Below are positions 1-9,130 of a DNA stretch of 64,000 nt, in pieces. The first letter of the stretch is position 1. Each line of letters begins with the position of its first letter. The stretch covers positions 62,001 to 126,000 of the forward strand of contig CANGYR010000002.1 in NCBI GenBank assembly GCA_947458275.1, read 5' to 3'. The notes under the pieces are model-generated. The model had not been told where the DNA came from. It was given only the letters and a program-made list of their open reading frames with translations, and did not search any database. Source of the DNA: Chitinophagaceae bacterium (lineage in GTDB: Bacteria > Bacteroidota > Bacteroidia > Chitinophagales > Chitinophagaceae). The translations under genes were made by a program, and so were the position numbers.

Positions 1-69
1 AAATTTTAACTTTACTATCGGTATAGGATATGCGTTCTGATTTGCGCTAATATTGTTGAGTACCAAACA

Positions 70-786
70 TCAGATTTTCCAGAAATCTTCCATTCCAACA
101 GCATGACTGACTTCAAAATCGCCTATGCGTGTTCTGCGAAGACTTGAGAGATAGGCGCCGCAACCAATAATTTTACCAAAATCATTGGCAATACTTCGTA
201 TATACGTTCCCGTTGAACATACAATTTTAAAATTCACAACAGGCAATTCAACAGATGTAATTTCAAATGATTGAATAAAAATTTTCCGTGCTTCCAGTTC
301 CACCTCTTCTCCCCTTCTGGCCAGCTCATACAATGGAGTCCCTTTCTTTTTTATAGCCGAATAAATGGGCGGAAACTGTTCTATATGACCGGTAAGTTGT
401 TTTACCGCGGAGTCTATTTGTTCAATGGTTACCCCTGAGTAATCTTTGTGATTTTCAGGATTGCTTTCCAAATCATAGGTAGGCGTAACGGCTCCCAACA
501 CGAAGGAACCTCTATATTCTTTTTCCTGAGCCATGTACTCATTGATCTTCTTCGTATACTTTCCGGTACAAACTATGAGCAACCCACTTGCGAGCGGATC
601 CAATGTGCCGGCATGCCCAACTTTTTTAATTCTTATGGTACCGCGAATTTTTCTTACCACATCAAAAGATGTCCAGTGTAATGGCTTATCAATTAACAAT
701 ACCCTGCCTGCTTCAAAGCCGGCACGCTGTTCTTCGGTCAATACAACGGGAGGTTGTTTCTGTTGCAACTCCTCCCCGTTTCCCAT
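70..786 (-). CDS. truB: tRNA pseudouridine(55) synthase TruB
   Basis: Makes pseudouridine 55 in the T-loop of tRNAs. The family signature GHAGTLDPLASG lies near residues 58-69, with the catalytic aspartate at about residue 63; it is preceded by LLIDKPLHWTSFDVVRK, the usual TruB opening. I chose the ATG at 786 (238 aa). An upstream in-frame TTG at 831 would add 15 residues with no conserved look. It is the last of four minus-strand genes (pRiA4b-like, miaA, proS, truB), three of them serving tRNA. It ends at the left edge of the window, and nothing convincing follows it in positions 1-69. Confidence 0.96.
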   Translation of the reverse strand: MGNGEELQQKQPPVVLTEEQRAGFEAGRVLLIDKPLHWTSFDVVRKIRGTIRIKKVGHAGTLDPLASGLLIVCTGKYTKKINEYMAQEKEYRGSFVLGAVTPTYDLESNPENHKDYSGVTIEQIDSAVKQLTGHIEQFPPIYSAIKKKGTPLYELARRGEEVELEARKIFIQSFEITSVELPVVNFKIVCSTGTYIRSIANDFGKIIGCGAYLSSLRRTRIGDFEVSHAVGMEDFWKI

Positions 787-861
787 AGTTTGCGCAAGAT
801 GCTTTTGACGGTATGATCCCTTATTACCCAATATTGAATGAGAAAAAATTTAATGAAATAA

Positions 862-2340
862 TTAATACGCTCTGGCAAACAAAACCCGCTCCTTACTTGG
901 CTTTCCAGTAAGAATGCAACTGCCATTTTCCTGTTTGTTATTCAGAGGAATACACCTTATCGTAGCTTTTGTCATTTCTTTAATCTTCTCCTCCGTTTCA
1001 GGTGTCCCGTCCCAATGAGCAGATATAAAGCCGGCTTTAGTGTCGAGCAATGACACAAACTCATCCCATGTATTTGCTTCACGGATGTTTTCATTTCTGA
1101 AAGCCAACGCTCTGTTGAAAATATTTTGTTGTATTTCTTCCAGCAGATTGCTGACATACTGAGCAAGCCCGTCAATAGAAACAGTATTTTTTTCTTTGGT
1201 GTCTCTGCGCGCAAGTTCAACTACATTGTTCTCCAAATCTCTTAAACCCAGCGCTATTCTCACAGGAACACCTTTCAATTCATACTCTGCAAATTTCCAT
1301 CCAGGTCTTGCATTGTCACTGTTGTCATATTTAACTGAAATACCCAGCGACTTCAATTCTTTTATTATGCCGTTTACTTTTTCGTCTATCACCGGCTTGC
1401 TTTCCTCTCCTTTATAAATTGGAACAATCACTACCTGTAAAGGCGCAATGCGGGGAGGAAGTATCAATCCCTGGTCATCACTGTGCGCCATAATGAGCGC
1501 ACCAATTAATCTGGTAGAAACGCCCCAGCTGGTAGCCCACACATATTCCTGTTTGTTTTCTTTGGTAAGGTATTGCACATCAAATGCCTTTGCAAAATTC
1601 TGACCGAGAAAATGTGAAGTACCTGCCTGCAATGCTTTACCATCCTGCATCAGCGCTTCAATGCAGTAAGTATCCTCCGCTCCGGCAAAACGCTCATTGG
1701 GCGTTTTTACACCCTTAACTACCGGAACAGCCATATAATGCTCTACAAATTCCGCATAAACATCCAGCATCTTTTTAGTTTCATCAATCGCTTCTTCTTT
1801 GGTGGCATGAGCCGTATGCCCTTCCTGCCACAAAAATTCGGCCGTACGCAAAAACAATCTGGTACGCATTTCCCAGCGAACCACATTGGCCCACTGGTTG
1901 ACAAGAATAGGTAAATCACGGTAAGACTGAATCCATCCTTTGTATGTATTCCAAATAATTGCTTCGCTGGTAGGTCTGATTACAAGCTCTTCTTCCAATT
2001 TCGCATCCGGATCTACCATGAGTTTCCCAGGATTGGCAGGATCATTCTTTAAACGATAATGTGTAACAATCGCACATTCTTTGGCAAAACCTTCGGCATT
2101 TTTTTCTTCCGCCTCAAACAAACTTTTGGGAACAAACAAAGGGAAATAAGCATTGACATGTCCGGTCTCCTTGAACATTTTATCCAACTGATCCCGCATA
2201 TTTTCCCATAACGCATAGCCATAGGGCTTAATTACCATGCAGCCTCTTACCGCTGAATAATCAGCCAGTTCTCCTTTGATAACTAAATCATTATACCATT
2301 GAGAATAATCCGCTTCTCTTGTAGTCAATTCTTTACCCAT
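862..2340 (-). CDS. proS: Prolyl-tRNA synthetase (archaeal/eukaryotic-like form)
   Basis: Charges tRNA-Pro with proline. At 492 aa with a C-terminal tyrosine (ending in FARAY), and without the large editing insert between motifs 2 and 3, it matches the shorter ProS type 3 also seen in archaea, eukaryotes and many Bacteroidota. Class II motifs are visible: [16 protein letters not shown], then the motif 2 region around [19 protein letters not shown], and the anticodon-binding domain after VVIVPIYKG. The ATG start at 2340 follows a gap of about 95 bases from miaA. The truB ATG lies 75 bases downstream of its stop, so the two probably share a transcript. Confidence 0.97.
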   Translation of the reverse strand: MGKELTTREADYSQWYNDLVIKGELADYSAVRGCMVIKPYGYALWENMRDQLDKMFKETGHVNAYFPLFVPKSLFEAEEKNAEGFAKECAIVTHYRLKNDPANPGKLMVDPDAKLEEELVIRPTSEAIIWNTYKGWIQSYRDLPILVNQWANVVRWEMRTRLFLRTAEFLWQEGHTAHATKEEAIDETKKMLDVYAEFVEHYMAVPVVKGVKTPNERFAGAEDTYCIEALMQDGKALQAGTSHFLGQNFAKAFDVQYLTKENKQEYVWATSWGVSTRLIGALIMAHSDDQGLILPPRIAPLQVVIVPIYKGEESKPVIDEKVNGIIKELKSLGISVKYDNSDNARPGWKFAEYELKGVPVRIALGLRDLENNVVELARRDTKEKNTVSIDGLAQYVSNLLEEIQQNIFNRALAFRNENIREANTWDEFVSLLDTKAGFISAHWDGTPETEEKIKEMTKATIRCIPLNNKQENGSCILTGKPSKERVLFARAY

Positions 2341-2436
2341 GTCTTGTATATTTTGTTGCTACATGTTTAACCATGTATTTTTTATTCCAAACCGCAAAAT
2401 TAACAACTTCCACCCTATTAAATTAAACTTCTTCCT

Positions 2437-3339
2437 CTATGCCATTAAACGCTTTACATATTCAATCACCGCTTCTGCATCCGGAGTCATCCAATGATAT
2501 AACGCATCTTTTCTAAACCAAGTCAGTTGTCTTTTGGCATAATGCCGTGAGTTTTGCTTTATAAGAGAGATAGCTTCTTCCAAAGAGATGTTGCCGTCAA
2601 AATATTCAAATATTTCCCGATAGCCCACCGTCTGCAAGGCATTCAAATGTCTGAAATCTTTCAAGCCGTATGCCTCTTCCACCAAACCCATATTTATCAT
2701 TTGATCTACCCGAAGATTGATGCGATCGTATAATTCATTGCGGGGAAGGTCGAGTGCTATTTTTATGATATTGAAATCTCTGTTCTTTTTTTCTCCCTTC
2801 TGAAAAGTAAGTATGGAGTTTCCTGTACCTACAGCCACTTCCAGCGCCCGCATCATTCTTTGAGGATTTTGCATATTGCCTGTACGGCTGTACAACTTAT
2901 CATTTTCATGAATCAAATCTCTGAGCCATTCCAATCCGTTTTTTTCATACCCCTCCACAACAAATGCTCTTACGGAAGCGGGTACTTCCGGAATATCATC
3001 CATCCCTTCACAAAATGATTTTATGTACAAGCCGGTACCACCCACCATCACAGCCACATCATTTTCTTTAAAAATTTCATTTACTGCATGCAATGCATAA
3101 TGCTCAAAGTCAACGGCAGAGAGATTATCTGATATAGAATGTGAATCAATAAAAAAATGATGCACCTGTTTCAATTCATCCAATGAAGGTTTGGCTACAC
3201 CTATGTTCAGCTCTTTATAACACTGACGGCTATCCGCAGAAATGATGGTAGTATTAAAATACGCTGCCAGCTTGACACCAACTGCAGTTTTTCCTACGGC
3301 TGTTGGACCGGCAATAATAATGCAGGTTTTTGTTTTCAA
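2437..3339 (-). CDS. miaA: tRNA dimethylallyltransferase MiaA
   Basis: Adds a dimethylallyl group to A37 of tRNAs that read UNN codons. The P-loop GPTAVGKTAVG is at residues 11-21, followed by the family motif SADSRQCYKELNIG and the substrate-channel segment GGTGLYIKSF. The length of 300 aa is normal. The start is a TTG: no in-frame ATG exists between the upstream stop and the P-loop, so a non-ATG start is the simplest reading. The gene lies about 50 bases below the pRiA4b-like gene, on the same strand. Confidence 0.96.
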   Translation of the reverse strand: MKTKTCIIIAGPTAVGKTAVGVKLAAYFNTTIISADSRQCYKELNIGVAKPSLDELKQVHHFFIDSHSISDNLSAVDFEHYALHAVNEIFKENDVAVMVGGTGLYIKSFCEGMDDIPEVPASVRAFVVEGYEKNGLEWLRDLIHENDKLYSRTGNMQNPQRMMRALEVAVGTGNSILTFQKGEKKNRDFNIIKIALDLPRNELYDRINLRVDQMINMGLVEEAYGLKDFRHLNALQTVGYREIFEYFDGNISLEEAISLIKQNSRHYAKRQLTWFRKDALYHWMTPDAEAVIEYVKRLMA

Positions 3340-3388
3340 TTGTTTTTGAGTTTGTGAAGAACTCTAAACTTTATATGATTAAAAAAAA

Positions 3389-3964
3389 TTAAAAAGCATC
3401 GGGAGCGTCATCTGCCACACTATCATCGGCGTCAGATACATCCATATCGTCTTCATCGCCCTCTTCACCATAACCATCTCTCAACGCATCAGGCTGTAAA
3501 TCATATTTCTCCTCCATCTCTGCAAGGCGGCTGTCGATGATACCTTTTGTTCCGTATTGAGAGGGAGCCAATCCTTCTTTTCTGATGCATGCGGGGTATT
3601 CTATTTTTTTATCTTCCTCTTTTTCCACACCGATAAGCTCCACCATAAATGTCCAGTTCTTTGCAAAATCGTATTGAAATATGAACTTCTGATTGGGATC
3701 GGCAATCTGACTGCCGATACTTGCTTCGCTCATCATGAGAGGCTCTGCTTTATATGCTTTGGCATATTTCTCTTTGGTGATTTCTCTTCCACGCTGCCAT
3801 GCATCGTTGCTTTTGTAGAAAGTTGCATCGTGCTTGTTATCAAATTCATAACTATTTAATATAGAGTCGTGCAGTTCCAAAAAAGTTTGCTGATGTTTGA
3901 TTACGATATTGCGGTAGATGCCTTCATCTTCTTCCCAGTAGATTCTGAATTTGAGTATTGCCAT
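3389..3964 (-). CDS. Plasmid pRiA4b ORF-3-like protein
   Basis: The N-terminal half fits the pRiA4b ORF-3 fold: FRIYWEEDEGIYRNIVI, then QQTFLELHDSILNSYEF, then a KHDATFYKSNDAW stretch, the usual spacing of the family's aromatic and LH motifs. The last 30 residues are very acidic (runs of D and E). The role of the family is unknown. I use the ATG at 3964 (191 aa); a TTG 33 bases upstream adds an unlikely leader. It is the first gene of the miaA-proS-truB group, but nothing in the sequence ties it to tRNA work. No transposase is nearby, so the plasmid name is only historical. Confidence 0.8.
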   Translation of the reverse strand: MAILKFRIYWEEDEGIYRNIVIKHQQTFLELHDSILNSYEFDNKHDATFYKSNDAWQRGREITKEKYAKAYKAEPLMMSEASIGSQIADPNQKFIFQYDFAKNWTFMVELIGVEKEEDKKIEYPACIRKEGLAPSQYGTKGIIDSRLAEMEEKYDLQPDALRDGYGEEGDEDDMDVSDADDSVADDAPDAF

Positions 3965-4223
3965 ACTCAAAAATAGGGAAATAATCTGTGAAGCCAAATT
4001 TGTATCGAAATACCTAAGTAGCTAATATACAGGTAATTATGGAAAATAAAATTTGGACGGCTCGAATAAATCGGCTAATTCATGTGTTTATATTGTTTTT
4101 AATTTTTGTCACATGTTATAGCCTTTATTATCATTCCCGGTTGGTATTGAAAATTTTATTACGGCAATTTCATGAAATTAAGCATACCTTTACGCTTTAA
4201 TAAAAATTTAATACAATTTAAAA

Positions 4224-4424
4224 ATGGACAAAAATCACGGAACCGTAAAGTTTTTCAATACTGAAAAAGGATTCGGTTTTATTAAACACGACGACTCAGA
4301 CAAAGAAACTTTTGTACATGTCAGCGGTTTAATCAATCAAATTAAAGAAGGAGATAAAGTTGAGTTTGAACTTCAAAACGGAAAAAAAGGTTTGAATGCT
4401 GTTAATGTAACAGTTGTAGGATAA
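4224..4424 (+). CDS. Cold-shock domain protein
   Basis: A 66-aa single cold-shock domain that binds single-stranded RNA and DNA. RNP-1 is KGFGFI (residues 14-19) and RNP-2 is TFVHVS, where most family members have DIFVHYS. It stands alone, 227 bases from the divergent gene on the left, behind an AT-rich leader, and is closed by a perfect hairpin terminator. A long untranslated leader would suit temperature control of translation, but I cannot show a thermosensor fold. A TAnnTTT-like sequence, TACCTTTA, lies near 4188 and may be the -7 element. Confidence 0.93.
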   Translation: MDKNHGTVKFFNTEKGFGFIKHDDSDKETFVHVSGLINQIKEGDKVEFELQNGKKGLNAVNVTVVG

Positions 4425-4447
4425 AACATCATCGTCTTTAACAAAAA

Positions 4448-4474
4448 GGCTATCCAATTGGATAGCCTTTTTTT
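4448..4474 (+). terminator. Intrinsic terminator after the cold-shock gene
   Basis: The 20-base perfect palindrome GGCTATCCAATTGGATAGCC (4448-4467), flanked by A and T runs, starts 23 bases after the cold-shock stop codon and is followed by seven T residues. It can fold with almost no loop. Confidence 0.9.
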
Positions 4475-4521
4475 ATTGATTTTATCTCCCCAGCCCCTCC
4501 GAAGGAGTTTTTTTTTACATT

Positions 4522-4617
4522 CCCACGGTTAAAACCGTGGGCAATTCAAATTAACCGTGGGCAATTCAATTTAACCGTGGGCTATTTTAATTTGTTTGTT
4601 GGTGATAACACCAACAA
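4522..4617. repeat. Two REP-like palindromes in the cold-shock / phosphorylase gap
   Basis: CCCACGGTTAAAACCGTGGG (4522-4541) is a perfect inverted repeat. Its right arm is then repeated twice more with the spacer GCAATTCAA (near 4551 and 4572). A second, unrelated palindrome, GTTGGTGATAACACCAAC, sits at 4598-4615 and recurs after mntH. Both look like bacterial REP sequences of the kind moved by RAYT transposases; no such transposase is in this window. The rest of the 280-base gap has no gene. Confidence 0.75.
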
Positions 4618-4649
4618 CGGACTAAATAAAGAACGTCGAATGTATAATT

Positions 4650-4704
4650 AACCGAGCTCCAAACCCCAAACTACAAACTATAAACTACAAACGTCGCGAA
4701 GCGA
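4650..4704 (-). repeat. Hairpin plus GTTTGtaGTTT tract (composite dispersed element, copy 1)
   Basis: Read on the minus strand: a hairpin with a 5-bp stem and 3-base loop (GTCGC TTC GCGAC, 4692-4704), followed at once by a tract of GTTTGTAGTTT, GTTTGGGG and GTTTGGAG units. It begins one base after the stop codon of the phosphorylase-like gene. Copies with other stem sequences but the same layout lie at 36457-36490 and 44600-44630. Confidence 0.6.
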
Positions 4705-4705
4705 C

Positions 4706-6358
4706 TTATTTATACAGTATCTCATAATACTCTCTCGCCATTCTGTTACTGTCGAATTGAACACGAACATCGTTCATGCCATTCATAACAATCTGACGCC
4801 ATTTCTGAGGATTATCGTAATAAGTTGGCAATATCTGATTTTCGAGAATATCAAACATGTTATCCATGTCATATTGATCCTGCTCATGGGCGGAAAGCTT
4901 GTCATAATCTGTCAGAGGAACAACGAAGCCGTTGTTACCATGATCGACAAACTCTCTGATCCAGCCGTCATTTGTACTGAAGTTCACAGAGCCGCTCATC
5001 GCAGCTGTCATACCACTGGTACCACTTGCCTCTCTTGGAATTCTTGGATTGTTCATCCATACATCAGAAACTTGTTTGAGACTCTTACTCAGCGATAATT
5101 CATACCCTATACATACAGCAACATTCTTCATCTGCTTGCTGAGATTAATCAGAAAATTAAAATCACTGATAGCAGGATAATCCAATGGATAAGGCTTACC
5201 GGCCCAGATAATCTGAATTGGATACTTGGTATTGTTCACCAATGCCGCAAATCTGTCCTGATCTCTTGTAATCAAATCCGCTCTTTTGTATCCGGCAAAT
5301 CTTCTTGCCCATACCATCGTCAGCACACCGGGATTGAAAAGTTTACCGGTTTGATCAGCAACGATTTCCATTGCTCTCTTCTTCAGATATCTCTTTCTTT
5401 CGATGAACTCTTCTGTTTTATTTTCATCCATGAAGTCATACAACTTCTTATCAGCCCAGTAATTCCAGTTTTGTGCATTGGTGATGGAAGTGATTTCGCA
5501 GATATTGTCATATTTCTCCCACATATCTCTACTAACCTCACCATGAAGTTTACTAACACCATTAGCCAGTTTAGCATATCTTAATGCTGCCAGTGAGTGA
5601 TTGAACATTTCATCATGCTGACCTGTAGCCTCTCTTACCTCATCCATAGACATTCCGCAGAAATAACCCATATTTTCACAGAGATGCATTTCATGTTTTT
5701 CATTTCCGGCTTCTTCCGGAGTATGCGTGGTAAATACCAGTCTGTTTTTAACCGCTTCTTTACTTCCCAGTTTTTTCTGAAGATAAAAAGCAGCGCTGAT
5801 ACCATGTGCCTCGTTCAGATGATAGAACTCGGGATTGTAACTCAACTCGTCTATCAATTTAGCTCCGCCAATTCCTAATAGAATAAACTGAGCCACTTTG
5901 GTAGCCACGTTGGCATCATACAAACGATGACAAATAGTTTGAGATACATAATCATTCTCCGGAATATCTGTACTCAACAAAAACAGTGGTGCCGTTTTAA
6001 ATGTCTCAGGATTCAAATAATATGCTTTCACCCAAACCGGATGTCCGTGTATTTCTATTTGAAATTTGATATTGGTATCTTCCAGAAAACTGTATAATTT
6101 TTCATTCCACTGAACCTGTAAGGTTTGGTCCTGATTGCGAGACTGGTCATAATAACCATACTTCCACAGGATACCGATTCCGATAAGATTTTGTTTTAAC
6201 TCGTAGGCGCTTCTCAGGTGCGAGCCGCTCAAGTATCCCAATCCACCACTATAAATTTTCAAAGGCTGATGTACTGCAAATTCCATTGAGAAATATGCTA
6301 CTTTTTTTTGATAAGCCGGATCTACGGCATAAGGAACCTGAAACTGTCTGAAATTCAT
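4706..6358 (-). CDS. Alpha-glucan phosphorylase-like protein (GT35-like) lacking the PLP lysine
   Basis: Resembles the short bacterial alpha-glucan phosphorylases: KVAYFSMEFAVHQPLKIYSG at the N terminus, FTTHTPEEAGNEKHEMHL in the middle, and WARRFAGYKRADLI before the C-terminal half. At 550 aa it is well below the 750-850 aa of classical GlgP/MalP. The segment EASGTSGMTAAMSG aligns by eye with the cofactor segment EASGTGNMKFMLNG of muscle phosphorylase, and threonine 451 stands where the lysine that binds pyridoxal phosphate should be. If that holds, ordinary phosphorolysis is doubtful and a related glucosyl transfer is possible. It is a single gene, not next to other glycogen genes; a glgC-like end lies 58 kb away. 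Confidence 0.8.
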   Translation of the reverse strand: MNFRQFQVPYAVDPAYQKKVAYFSMEFAVHQPLKIYSGGLGYLSGSHLRSAYELKQNLIGIGILWKYGYYDQSRNQDQTLQVQWNEKLYSFLEDTNIKFQIEIHGHPVWVKAYYLNPETFKTAPLFLLSTDIPENDYVSQTICHRLYDANVATKVAQFILLGIGGAKLIDELSYNPEFYHLNEAHGISAAFYLQKKLGSKEAVKNRLVFTTHTPEEAGNEKHEMHLCENMGYFCGMSMDEVREATGQHDEMFNHSLAALRYAKLANGVSKLHGEVSRDMWEKYDNICEITSITNAQNWNYWADKKLYDFMDENKTEEFIERKRYLKKRAMEIVADQTGKLFNPGVLTMVWARRFAGYKRADLITRDQDRFAALVNNTKYPIQIIWAGKPYPLDYPAISDFNFLINLSKQMKNVAVCIGYELSLSKSLKQVSDVWMNNPRIPREASGTSGMTAAMSGSVNFSTNDGWIREFVDHGNNGFVVPLTDYDKLSAHEQDQYDMDNMFDILENQILPTYYDNPQKWRQIVMNGMNDVRVQFDSNRMAREYYEILYK

Positions 6359-6480
6359 TTTTTTGGTTTTAAGTGATGCAATATAAAACGATTTTTTTGT
6401 TTATCGTGTAATTAATACATATTAAATTGGTTATCCATAATTTTTCCACATTTGACAAACAAATAACAGACCCGTATTGT

Positions 6481-6488
6481 TAACTTTG
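6481..6488 (+). promoter_or_regulatory. Probable -7 element of mntH
   Basis: TAACTTTG matches the Bacteroidota consensus TAnnTTTG exactly and sits 14 bases upstream of the mntH start. No well-spaced -33 TTTG is obvious; the nearest, at 6451, is about 26 bases away. Confidence 0.5.
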
Positions 6489-6501
6489 TTTTTTCCACAT
6501 T

Positions 6502-7992
6502 ATGAAGTTTAACAGGAATACTCCAAATTCTCATTCGCTTGAAGAAGTACATGAAAGCATAGATACCACGACTAAACGAAGTGGATGGAGAAAAGTTTTT
6601 CCTTTTTTGGGTCCGGCCTATCTCGTTAGTGTCGGATATATGGATCCGGGCAACTGGGCCACAGATTTAGCAGGAGGAAGCAAATACGGTTATAGCTTAA
6701 TATGGGTTTTACTGGCAAGCAATTTGATGGCGCTGCTGCTGCAGAGTTTGAGTGCAAGACTAGGAATTGTAAGAGGAAGAGATCTGGCACAGGCTAATAA
6801 AGAAACATATCCACGATTCATCAATTTTGTACTTTGGATACTCGCTGAAATTGCCATCGCTGCTACCGATCTGGCTGAAGTGCTTGGAATGGCAATCGGC
6901 ATTCAATTACTCACCGGTCTGCCGCTAATTTATGGAGTTGCCATCACAGTTCTGGATACTTTTCTATTGCTTTATTTACAGCGTTTAGGCATGAGAGTTA
7001 TAGAGCTCTTTATTATAGGTTTAATAGCTATTATCGGTTTTTGCTTTTGTGTAAACATAATCCTTGCCAGTCCGGAAATCAGCGAAATCATAAAAGGCTT
7101 TATCCCTTCCTTGCCTGATGCCGACACATTATATAAAAACAAAGGCATTCAAAATGCCTTGCCGGAACAGACCGCATTATTCATCGCCATTGGTATTATC
7201 GGCGCTACCGTAATGCCACATAATCTTTATTTGCACTCCGCATTGGTTCAGACAAGAAAAATAAATAAAACTCCCGAAGGGATTAAGCAAGCATTAAAAT
7301 GGAGTTTTTTTGACAGCGCAGTAGCACTTAATATAGCTTTTCTTATTAATGCGGCTATACTGATACTTGCTGCAACAGTTTTTTTTAAAACCGGAAGAAC
7401 AGATGTAGGCGAAATCAAACAAGCACATGAATTGCTCTCACCCATGCTCGGTTCCTCGGTTGCATCCACGCTTTTTGCAATTGCACTTATTGCATCAGGA
7501 CAAAGCTCTACCATTACAGGAACACTATCCGGACAAATTGTAATGGAAGGATACCTCAACCTGCGTATCCACCCGGTCTTGCGCAGATTGATTACCCGAT
7601 TGCTGGCCATCATTCCTGCTGTCATTTTCATATTGATTACCGGAGAAGAAAAAATAGATTCCCTCTTGATTTTTAGTCAGGTAATTCTTAGTATGCAACT
7701 TGGATTTGCGATTATTCCATTGATTCATTTTGTGAGTGATAAAAAAACAATGGGACAGTTTACCATCAAGCCCTTCGTTCAGTTTCTGGCCTGGCTGTTT
7801 GCTTCACTGCTGGTTTGGTTAAATGGAAAAATGTTGTTCGAAGAAGCTGTGAACTATTTTAATACATCAGATAATTTCTTTGTCAAAGGCCTTATAATCG
7901 TTACTGCCACTGGATTCATTTCATTGTTGGTTTATTCGGTTGTGTATCCGCTGAGGAAGGTTGAAGAGGTTGAAGAAGGTTTAAGAGGTTGA
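6502..7992 (+). CDS. mntH: Nramp family divalent metal (Mn/Fe) transporter
   Basis: A proton-coupled inner-membrane importer of manganese or iron with about eleven membrane helices. The two metal-binding motifs are present: DPGN in helix 1 (VGYMDPGNWATDLAGG) and MPH in helix 6 (GATVMPHNLYLHSALV). The length of 496 aa includes a charged tail, RKVEEVEEGLRG, encoded by a GTTGAAGA-type intergenic repeat that the reading frame runs into. A TAACTTTG element at 6481-6488 is a good -7 promoter match 14 bases before the ATG. It is divergent from the phosphorylase-like gene. Confidence 0.95.
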   Translation: MKFNRNTPNSHSLEEVHESIDTTTKRSGWRKVFPFLGPAYLVSVGYMDPGNWATDLAGGSKYGYSLIWVLLASNLMALLLQSLSARLGIVRGRDLAQANKETYPRFINFVLWILAEIAIAATDLAEVLGMAIGIQLLTGLPLIYGVAITVLDTFLLLYLQRLGMRVIELFIIGLIAIIGFCFCVNIILASPEISEIIKGFIPSLPDADTLYKNKGIQNALPEQTALFIAIGIIGATVMPHNLYLHSALVQTRKINKTPEGIKQALKWSFFDSAVALNIAFLINAAILILAATVFFKTGRTDVGEIKQAHELLSPMLGSSVASTLFAIALIASGQSSTITGTLSGQIVMEGYLNLRIHPVLRRLITRLLAIIPAVIFILITGEEKIDSLLIFSQVILSMQLGFAIIPLIHFVSDKKTMGQFTIKPFVQFLAWLFASLLVWLNGKMLFEEAVNYFNTSDNFFVKGLIIVTATGFISLLVYSVVYPLRKVEEVEEGLRG

Positions 7993-8000
7993 AGAGCTGC
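7963..8000. repeat. GGTTGAAGA repeat, copy 1 (inside the mntH 3' end)
   Basis: Degenerate GGTTGAAGA units ending in GGTTGAAGAGCTGC (7987-8000). The same 14 bases recur at 14251-14264 after the amino acid permease gene. The repeat overlaps the last codons of mntH. Confidence 0.7.
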
Positions 8001-8002
8001 CC

Positions 8003-8071
8003 CTTGTTGGTGTTATCACCAACAAGACTAATATACTCCCCACTTAATTTGCTGTTGCTGATAACACCAAC
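8003..8071. repeat. GTTGGTG palindromes, copies 2 and 3
   Basis: GTTGGTGTTATCACCAAC lies in a perfect 24-base inverted repeat at 8003-8026. A further copy with one changed base, GTTGCTGATAACACCAAC, is at 8054-8071. They share arms with the palindrome at 4598-4615 and fill the gap between the convergent mntH and glycosyltransferase genes, where they could also end transcription. Confidence 0.75.
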
Positions 8072-8116
8072 ACCGGTGGATCTCTGCGTTAACTCAGCGT
8101 CCTCATTTCTTTGCGG

Positions 8117-9115
8117 TTAAGAATTTTTCACTAGCCGATAATTCACCCTCCCCACAATCAAATCAATATCCTGTTTCTTCATGCATTTAAAATGTCCGAG
8201 AGGACAAGTCTTGGTGCCGAATTTACTGCAGGGCTGACACCATAAATTCAAAGAAAAATTTTCATGAAGTTGTCTTTTTTGCGCAGAGCCGTAATAGGGT
8301 TCTACATCCAGCTTGGGTGAAGTGCCTCCCCAGATGGCAATGACCGGTTTTTGAAAAGCGCAGGCAATATATTGCAAACCGGTATCGTGTGAAACTACCA
8401 ACTTTGATTTTCTAATCAAATCAGCCGATTCATTCAAGTTGAATTTCCCGCATGAATTGTAAATCTTTACTGAGTCAACAGATGCGATATCGTCGCCATC
8501 CTCTTTACATTCCGGACCACCAAGTAATATAATGGGATGATTGATCTTTTCGCACAACTCTTTCAATTTATTAACGGGTAGTTTTTTAGTATAATAATTT
8601 GCGCCAATCACCACCGCAATAAATCCGGCTGAATGCGATGCCGGTATGTCCTGCTGAGGCACCACATCTTTATCGGGAATAAAATAATCAAGTCCCAGAC
8701 CATCATCTTTCACTCCTAAAGCACTCACCGTATCCAGACTTCTTTGAGTAATATGCCTCTCGGGCATCAGGTTAAGTTTGAGTTTGGTAAGTAAAAACTT
8801 CTGAACGTTTAATTTATCAATTGTATAAGTTTTTTTTCCTAATGACCTTTTTATTTTATTGCTTCTTATGTTGTTGTGCAGATCTATTACATAATCGTAA
8901 TTTTCATCAGATAGGATTTTAATCAATTCATTCAGATTATCATCGTAATAAAAAAATCGGTCTATATAGGGGTTGTTTTCCGTTACGATTTTAAAAGACT
9001 TTTTGGTAACGAAATGAAGCTCCGCATCCGGAAGCTGTTTTTTAATACAACGAAATACCGGTGAGGCAAGTACAATATCCCCAATGGAAGAAAATCGTAT
9101 GACAAGAATCTTCAT
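8117..9115 (-). CDS. Glycosyltransferase family 9 (heptosyltransferase-like)
   Basis: Likely adds a sugar to the lipopolysaccharide core on the cytoplasmic side of the inner membrane. The N terminus, MKILVIRFSSIGDIVLASPV, is the GT9 nucleotide-sugar fold opening; the C-terminal half has SHDTGLQYIACAFQKPVIAI and IWGGTSPK, the family's usual donor-binding loop. The length of 332 aa is typical. It follows the MFS gene after 15 bases and is the last gene of dedA-MFS-GT9. The exact sugar cannot be told. A cysteine cluster near the C terminus (WCQPCSKFGTKTCPLGHFKC) resembles the one in other GT9 proteins. Confidence 0.88.
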   Translation of the reverse strand: MKILVIRFSSIGDIVLASPVFRCIKKQLPDAELHFVTKKSFKIVTENNPYIDRFFYYDDNLNELIKILSDENYDYVIDLHNNIRSNKIKRSLGKKTYTIDKLNVQKFLLTKLKLNLMPERHITQRSLDTVSALGVKDDGLGLDYFIPDKDVVPQQDIPASHSAGFIAVVIGANYYTKKLPVNKLKELCEKINHPIILLGGPECKEDGDDIASVDSVKIYNSCGKFNLNESADLIRKSKLVVSHDTGLQYIACAFQKPVIAIWGGTSPKLDVEPYYGSAQKRQLHENFSLNLWCQPCSKFGTKTCPLGHFKCMKKQDIDLIVGRVNYRLVKNS

Positions 9116-9130
9116 AATTTATACAACAGA

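Noticed and set aside
1..69. Minus-strand sense after truB reading NISANQNAYPIPIVKLKF, like the end of an outer-membrane barrel
   Set aside because: Only about 20 codons follow the truB stop, with no start and no upstream part; chance cannot be excluded.
3557..3859. 100-codon hydrophobic frame on the plus strand
   Set aside because: Antisense shadow of the acidic pRiA4b-like gene, whose family match is clear.
4522..4590. Short direct repeats that could suggest a CRISPR array
   Set aside because: Units are a palindrome arm with a constant AT spacer of about 10 bases; there are no unique spacers and no cas genes.
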